From Nemertoderma westbladi (taxonomy: Eukaryota; Xenacoelomorpha; Nemertodermatida; Nemertodermatidae): a DNA stretch of 64,000 bases. Shown piece by piece: positions 59,194-64,000 of the stretch (positions within the stretch are counted from its first letter, which is position 1; each line of letters starts with the position of its first letter). The stretch spans positions 62,001-126,000 of the forward strand of contig JAUCBJ010006938.1 of the NCBI GenBank assembly GCA_032718475.1, written 5' to 3'. The position numbers and the translations under genes are program-made. The notes beneath the pieces are model-generated. The model made no database searches. It was not told the origin of the DNA and saw only the letters and a list, made by a program, of their open reading frames with translations.

Positions 59194-60720
59194 TTATACG
59201 GCTTGAATGTGAATGTTTTCCAATGTTGCTGGGGTTGGCTCCGGTGAGTGGTTTGTGGGTGTGGGTGTAGATTTTAGCGCGGGTGGATTTGGAGCTGTGG
59301 TTGACAACTGCGATTTATATGCTACTTTGAGTCTGTCAACAGAGATGGAGTCTTGTTTACCATTGATGTCGAGCAAGAAACATTTATCACCCGCCTTCAA
59401 GACTTTGAATGGACCTGAATAGGGCCGCTCCAGGGGTCCGTGGTGTTTGTCTACTCGGACATAAACGAATCCAGTTGATGATAAGTGGTTTGGAAAGTGT
59501 TCATGTCGTTGGCCATGATAGTTGAAAGGCGGAGGGAGTGCGGAATGCATTGCAGTTTGAAGACGTAGCAGAAATTCATTATCCGGACAGTCAGTAGGAG
59601 ATCTGCGCTGTAGACATTCCCCTGGGAGGTATAGAGCTGTGCCGTAAACAAGGTCGGCAGATGAGCAGTCGCTGTCTTCATGCCAGGCAGTCCACATTCC
59701 GAGGAGAACGAGGGGTAACTCATCCATCCAGTTTGGGTTGTTGAGGCGAGCCTTTAGGGCAGCTTTAACTTGACGGTGCATCCGCTCTACAATACCGTTA
59801 GCTTGAGGGTGGTAGGCTGTAGTGGACGAGGCAGAGATGCCTAGTAGTTGTGTAACTTCGACCACAAGTGCGAAGTGAATTGGGAGCCGCGATCTGAGAC
59901 AATGTCGATGGGAACACCAAACCGAGCAATCCAGTGCCTAATGAGTGCACGGGCACAGGACTCAGTGGTGGCGTTCTGCAGAGGAATTGCCTCTGGCCAG
60001 CGAGTGAAGCGGTCTATGATGGTAAACAGATACGAATTGCCTTCTGATTCAGGAAGGGGTCCCACAAGGTCAACATGGAGACTGGCAAACCGTTGGTCGG
60101 GTCGTGGCCGATGTGTAAGTGGGGCATGTACATGACGTTGCACTTTTGATGCCTGGCACGGATGGCACTCTCGGCACCATCTTCTGACATCAGATTTTAA
60201 TTTGTGCCAAACAAACCTGGAGGATATGGTGCGTTGCGTTGGGCGGCAACCAGTATGTGCCAGATTGTGAATTGTGTTGAAAATGTGCTTAGTCCATGAA
60301 GCTGGCACTATGGGACGATTGCTGCCTGTAGAGATGTCGCACAGGACGGTATAATCGCCGAAAGAAACATCTTTGAGGTTGAGTCCAGATATAGCTGTCC
60401 GATAGGAAGCGATTTCATTGGAAGAAACCTGGTCAGCTGCCAATTGGCGGTAATCGATAGTAGGAACATGAATCACAGAGATTGTTGGACTGACTGCCCG
60501 AGAGAGTGCATCAGCAACCACATTATCAGAACCATTGATATGGCGAACATCGGTGGTAAACTCTGATATGTATGAGAGTTGACGAGTTTGTCGTGGTGAT
60601 CTGTCGGTGGATGTAGAAAGGGCGAAAGTCAAAGGCTTGTGGTCGGTTAGGCTATGGAACTTCCGGCCTTCAATAAAGTGTTGGAAGTGTTTGACTGAGG
60701 TGAATATCGCCAACAGTTCA
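59194..60720 (-). pseudogene. Gypsy-2 RNase H and integrase
   Basis: 60713-59841 reads FTSVKHFQHFIEGRKFHSLT, DHKPLTFALS, INGSDNVVADALSRAV (RNase H), then the finger HNLAHTGCRPTQRTI and CRECHPCQASK, LHVDLVGPLPESEGNSY (Asp 1) and DIVSDRGSQFTSHLWSK (Asp 2). A one-base shift near 59860 gives 59865-59194 with TTAYHPQANGIVERMHRQVK (Glu) and the C-terminal VRVDKHHGPLERPYSGPFKV chromatin- or DNA-binding part. All three catalytic acids and the HHCC finger are present. Confidence 0.9.
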
Positions 60721-60744
60721 CAGTCGAAGGTACTGTATTTTGAC

Positions 60745-62520
60745 TCAGCAGTGGTGAGTTTCCTGGAGAAAAAACGCCAGGGGTAGCCATGTATCAGAAA
60801 CTGAGTTTAGCTGTTCAATTTGGGCTCCGACTGCGATATCTGATGCATCGGTGCTGATCCTCATCTCACTCGCAGAACTAGGGTGTACGAGAAGAGTTGC
60901 AGATGCTAGCGTTGCCTTAGCAGCTTCAAAGGCGGACTGACATTCGGTGGTCCAAGTGATGTCTTTCCCCTTTCCCTTAGTGGCATCATGGAGAGCTGCG
61001 AGGGTGGCGGCAATACGTGGCATAAAACGGTGATAGTAGTTTATCATGCCAAGGAAACGTTGTAAGGCGAGTTTTGTCTTGGGGGTTGGGTATTCGATGA
61101 TAGCTGCAACTTTAGAGGGAAGCGGAGCGATACCAGAAGCACTGATGCTGTGGCCAAGGTATGTTAGTTCTGATACACCGAACACACATTTACCTCTGTT
61201 AACTACCATCCCATTGTCCAGGAGGAGGCGGAATACCTGCTGTATGTGGTTGACATGTTCCTCTGAAGTAGCGCTAGCAACGAGGATGTCATCGAGATAT
61301 ACAAAAACAAAGGGGACACCATGAATGATACCATCCATAAGACGCTGAAAGTCTTGCGCTGCATTCTTAAGACCGAATGGCATTCGTAGGAACTCGAATA
61401 GCCCAAATGGTGTTATAATGGCAGTTTTCGGTATATCACTGGCGTGTACAGGTATGTGGTGAAAACCTCGCACCAAGTCGATCTTTGAGAAAATCCTCAT
61501 GTTCTCGAGGCTAGCATTAAAGTCATGGATGTGGGGTAGTGGATAACGATCATCTATGGTGACATCGTTGAGCCGGTGGAAGTCTCCACATGGGCGCCAG
61601 CCACCACCAGGTTTGGGGGCGATATGGAGGGGAGAGGACCAAGGTGAATTAGATTGGCGAATAATTCCGAGTTCCTCCATTTTGGCAAATTCAGTCTTGG
61701 CGATGGCTAACTTGTCTGCATCGAGGCGTCGTGCACGAGCGTGGAGAGGTGGTCCCTCCTTTGTGAGAATGTGGTGCTCCATGCCATGTTTATTGGAGGC
61801 TTCAGCAAAGAAACGAGGAATAAGGAGATCAGGGTACTCGTCTATAATCTTGTCAAAGGCGCTCTCAGATGGGGCATGAATGCCGGAAATGGAGGCCTGA
61901 ACAGTGGTTTCCCGTGATGGGATCGTGGAAAGCAGCTCCATGTCTAGGAGGCGGCGCCCAGCCATGTCGATAGCTAAATGGTTATCTGCGAAAAAATCGG
62001 CACCGAGTATGGGTCGAGAAACATCAGCGAGACGAAACTCGTGGGTGAATGATCGACGACCTAGGAGAAGAGGGATGTTTCGTGTACCCCAAGTGCGGAT
62101 GATGGTGTCATTAGCGGCTATGAGAGACTCAGTACACGAGTTGAACCGTTTGTCGTGGGCAGAGGCAGGGTAAACTGAGTAATCTGCACCACAGTCGACT
62201 AGGAAGTTGCGACCAGAGCGGCAGTCACTGACCATCATTGTTTTTCTCATCGTCATTTGATCAAGGCCGACCGTGGAGACGTCTAGCGGCCGGCCTGGGA
62301 GTTTCCCGAGGTTAAAAACTTGGGCCGGATTGGGTGGCTGCATTCGGTACAAGGTGACGGAGGATGCAACCATCATGGTTGCATTTACGGGCATTTTCTC
62401 CAAATCTATTGTGGAAATAACAAAGTTCATTCCGGGCTTTTGTTCTTTGCTTTGAAGGAGGCGGCGCGGAATGTGTAGAGTTGATGCCTGGGTGGCCGAA
62501 ATTATTGGCTGAAGCTTCAA
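60745..62520 (-). CDS. Gypsy-2 protease and reverse transcriptase
   Basis: The 591-codon frame overlaps the end of gag (62520 against 62312), as expected for frameshift-type expression. The protease segment is NFLVDCGADYSVYPAS, with D-C-G instead of D-S/T-G, and PILGADFFADNHLAIDM. RT: WSSPLHIAPKPGGGWRPCGD, YPLPHIHDFNASLENMRIFS-KIDLVRGFHHIPV (motif A), TPFGLFEFLRMPFGLKNAAQ-DFQRLMD, FVFVYLDDILVAS (YLDD), HSISASGIAPLPSKV and FLGMINYYHRFMP, then the start of RNase H (MRISTDASDIAVGA). The frame is lost at FFLQETHHC near 60745 by a one-base shift. Confidence 0.9.
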   Translation of the reverse strand: MKLQPIISATQASTLHIPRRLLQSKEQKPGMNFVISTIDLEKMPVNATMMVASSVTLYRMQPPNPAQVFNLGKLPGRPLDVSTVGLDQMTMRKTMMVSDCRSGRNFLVDCGADYSVYPASAHDKRFNSCTESLIAANDTIIRTWGTRNIPLLLGRRSFTHEFRLADVSRPILGADFFADNHLAIDMAGRRLLDMELLSTIPSRETTVQASISGIHAPSESAFDKIIDEYPDLLIPRFFAEASNKHGMEHHILTKEGPPLHARARRLDADKLAIAKTEFAKMEELGIIRQSNSPWSSPLHIAPKPGGGWRPCGDFHRLNDVTIDDRYPLPHIHDFNASLENMRIFSKIDLVRGFHHIPVHASDIPKTAIITPFGLFEFLRMPFGLKNAAQDFQRLMDGIIHGVPFVFVYLDDILVASATSEEHVNHIQQVFRLLLDNGMVVNRGKCVFGVSELTYLGHSISASGIAPLPSKVAAIIEYPTPKTKLALQRFLGMINYYHRFMPRIAATLAALHDATKGKGKDITWTTECQSAFEAAKATLASATLLVHPSSASEMRISTDASDIAVGAQIEQLNSVSDTWLPLAFFLQETHHC

Positions 62521-63112
62521 TAATGTTATCTGCCTCTATTGCCAGTTGGTCAAGCTCCGACGTTTTGGAACCAGCCAGGATACGGCGCACTTCGATAGGC
62601 ATTTGAGCCAGGAAAAGAGCATGGAATATTGTCTCAGGGTTGCCATTGAGAGAACGCATGTGTCGAAGCAGTCCCGATGGTGTACGATCCCCAAGACCAG
62701 ATAATGACAGTAATTCATTGTCTTTGGCCGCTTGAGATTTACCAAAGGTTTTGATGAGGGCTGTCTTCAGAGTTTCATAGCGATCATCAATTGGAGGGCT
62801 GAGGATAATCGATCTAACTTCTTTAGCAGTGGCATTGTCCAGAGCTGCAACGATGTAATTAAACTTTGTCTTGTCGACAGTAATCGGGGGTGTTCTCGAG
62901 TCAAACTGCGCCTCCACTTGAGCAAACCAAACTTCTGGTTCGGCTGTCCAGAACATAGGGAGTTTGACAGAAACGGACGAAATTACTGGTGCAGGAGATG
63001 GATCAGTGACAGGCGTCGTTAGGTTTTTGATGGCCTGAGCTAGTAGCTGAATGTCGTTTTGATCCATCACGTGTGTTTTTGCTTGGTACAATGAGTTCGG
63101 CGTCCGGGTCAC
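62312..63112 (-). CDS. Gypsy-2 gag
   Basis: 266 codons without a break. An earlier GTG-type start is possible, but MDQNDIQLLAQAIKNLT near 63064 is a good Met. It contains VKLPMFWTAEPEVWFAQVEA, ITVDKTKFNYIVAALDN, GKSQAAKDNELLSLSGLGDR and ETIFHALFLAQMPIEVRRIL, ending with CYFHNRFGENARKC, which gives the knuckle-like C-x2-H...C. Capsid protein of the element; intact. Confidence 0.9.
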   Translation of the reverse strand: MTRTPNSLYQAKTHVMDQNDIQLLAQAIKNLTTPVTDPSPAPVISSVSVKLPMFWTAEPEVWFAQVEAQFDSRTPPITVDKTKFNYIVAALDNATAKEVRSIILSPPIDDRYETLKTALIKTFGKSQAAKDNELLSLSGLGDRTPSGLLRHMRSLNGNPETIFHALFLAQMPIEVRRILAGSKTSELDQLAIEADNIIEASANNFGHPGINSTHSAPPPSKQRTKARNELCYFHNRFGENARKCNHDGCILRHLVPNAATQSGPSF

Positions 63113-63116
63113 CAGT

Positions 63117-63238
63117 TGAGCGTGAGCTAAGTTTAGTGTATTATTATCTTTTGATCATTAAAATAATACGTAATAAAAGTATTAATACATATATGCGTCT
63201 TTCAGTACAAAGTGTAGTGATCTAGCTAGCTATATGAA
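63117..63238 (-). repeat. Gypsy-2 5' LTR, truncated
   Basis: Matches the 3' LTR from its end to 'ctagctagctatatgaa', then similarity stops. Confidence 0.85.
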
Positions 63239-63374
63239 CTAAAAGATATACGCCGATATACGGCGTACTGACTGTTGACGTCACGGCTGACGTCACCACG
63301 GTGCAACATACTGATAGGCTGCTACACCGCAACGTGAACGATCTATCGCCGGATTTTCGAGCGGATTCCCCTAC
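63239..63374 (+). promoter_or_regulatory. 5' untranslated/promoter region of the second Cys-rich retroelement
   Basis: Two perfect CRE-type palindromes TGACGTCA lie 12 bp apart (63276-63283 and 63288-63295), and CGCCGATATACGGCG (63251-63265) is an inverted repeat. The ATG of the Cys-rich ORF follows at 63375. The sites suggest ATF/CREB-type control of the element; this is inference. Confidence 0.5.
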
Positions 63375-64000
63375 ATGGCGCCATCCCAGCGCTGCTGCAA
63401 GTGTCGCAGCGGCTCTTGCCGAGGGTGCAAGTGTGCTTGTGCGGGAGTTCCCTGTTCCTCCTGCAAACCTCTGGAGCAGAACTCGTGCGCGAACAGGCCG
63501 AGCTCACCCGATCCAGATAGTCTCGCGATGCCCCCGAGGTACAGCGGTTCCGCGGGCCATGGGGTTCTCGACTATCTGGTATCCAACTCGCCCAGATGGA
63601 AACCGCGTCAAGCCACAGCGGACCTTGCGCATAACGGCTATGTAACCCCGGAAGTTATAAACTCAACCCTGGAGGAGCTCGACGACCTGATGGACCAGAC
63701 TCTAACCCCAGGAGAATTCGATCCGGACTGCACATTAACCCTGCAAATGGGCGCTGGATCCCCGGCCCCCTCATCGGGTCCCCCAGTATCGGTGTCTTAC
63801 CAGTCGGGTTCCCCAGTTCCAGGTGTCGGTTATTCCGTCCCAACCAGTACGGATGTTGATTATCCCGCCCCTACCAGTCCGGCTGTCGGTCATTCTGCCC
63901 CTACCAGTCCAGGAGTCGGTCATTCTGCCCCTACCAGTCCGGGTGTCTGTCATTCTGCCCCTGCCAGTCCGGGTGTCGGTCATTCTGCCCCTACCAGTCC
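63375..64000 (+). CDS. Cys-rich N-terminal protein of a second retroelement copy, runs off the window
   Basis: The frame is open from ATG 63375 to the window end (208 codons, no stop). It begins MAPSQRCCKCRSGSCRGC and has twelve Cys in about 42 residues with CC-x-C, C-x2-C-x-C and C-x2-C spacings, then a Pro/Ser-rich part with LDYLVSNSPRWKP and an acidic TLEELDDLMDQTLTPGEF. From about 63780 it turns into 30-bp repeats translated as SAPTSPGVGH units. It aligns in its head with the ORF at 7672. The expected RT lies beyond the window. The frame is intact as far as seen, in contrast to the first copy. Confidence 0.7.
   Translation, partial: MAPSQRCCKCRSGSCRGCKCACAGVPCSSCKPLEQNSCANRPSSPDPDSLAMPPRYSGSAGHGVLDYLVSNSPRWKPRQATADLAHNGYVTPEVINSTLEELDDLMDQTLTPGEFDPDCTLTLQMGAGSPAPSSGPPVSVSYQSGSPVPGVGYSVPTSTDVDYPAPTSPAVGHSAPTSPGVGHSAPTSPGVCHSAPASPGVGHSAPTS
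63800..64000 (+). repeat. 30-bp in-frame tandem repeat
   Basis: Units of the form 'cattctgcccctaccagtcc' plus 'gggtgtcggt' repeat with period 30 bp, about six to seven copies to the window edge, where the array continues. Ten residues per unit. Confidence 0.9.

Larger units (their letters stand above)
58910..63238 (-). mobile_element. Gypsy-2: Ty3/Gypsy LTR element
   Basis: Minus-strand order: partial 5' LTR (63117-63238), primer site, gag (63112-62312), protease-RT (62520-60745), RNase H-integrase (60713-59194), purine tract, 3' LTR (58910-59118). The primer site, complement of about 63099-63114, starts TGGTGACCCGGACGCC two bases after the LTR. The 5' LTR is cut short at 63238 where the next retroelement starts, so the missing 85 bp may lie beyond the window. 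Frameshifts near 60745 and 59860; otherwise well preserved. Related to but clearly distinct from Gypsy-1. Confidence 0.9.

Overview
The window is nuclear DNA of an invertebrate animal, probably an aquatic metazoan (species not identifiable). It holds two GT-AG intron-containing host genes and at least nine transposable elements, several nested inside one another. Host exons make up only about 1.5 kb of the 64 kb.

Host genes. (1) A beta/gamma-crystallin-domain gene on the + strand, five exons at 757-871, 1059-1213, 3341-3454, 3867-4040 and 24115-24217. The reading frame is continuous across all five, and introns fall at the same phase-2 place in successive Greek-key motifs. The last intron is about 20 kb and full of transposons; the 5' end of the gene lies left of the window. 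(2) A secreted Cys-rich gene on the + strand, exons at 38054-38327, 42424-42708 and 43083-43408: signal peptide, two PAN/apple-like Cys modules, one EGF-like module.

Mobile elements, left to right. 7.5-11.5 kb: a retroelement (+) with a Cys-rich N-terminus, a YADD reverse transcriptase and an R2-like Cys/His end; a 42-bp minisatellite has expanded in frame inside its RT domain. A relic of a related type lies near 2.3-2.7 kb and the 5' end of a second copy at 63.24-64.0 kb. 13.3-23.7 kb: a decayed BEL/Pao element (-, 'BEL1') without RT, followed 3' by a very long gag-like reading frame of unknown function, into which a complete 3.8-kb APE-type non-LTR element (16231-20066) has jumped with an 8-bp target duplication. 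25.5-36.3 kb: two RTE-like fragments (-); one is split by a Ty3/Gypsy element (25682-34071, CCAT duplication), itself split by an unclassified 4.2-kb insertion (27122-31322). 36.8-37.6 kb: three tRNA-derived SINE copies, two forming a large palindrome. 39.1-41.8 kb: a second APE-type non-LTR copy interrupted by a solo LTR (40711-41328). 43.5-58.9 kb: a 15.35-kb BEL/Pao element (-, 'BEL2') with 1.24-kb LTRs and extra ORFs on both sides of gag-pol. 58.9-63.2 kb: a second Gypsy element (-).

The insertion order can be read directly in several places, because removing an insert plus one copy of its target duplication restores the host reading frame exactly (16231-20066, 27122-31322, 40711-41328). 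The most novel material is the long BEL1 3' frame with three CCHC knuckles and a recurring 16-bp palindrome, the BEL2 accessory ORFs, the minisatellite inside an RT, and a bias of in-frame element stops toward TGA. All statements come from reading the sequence; no database search was possible.
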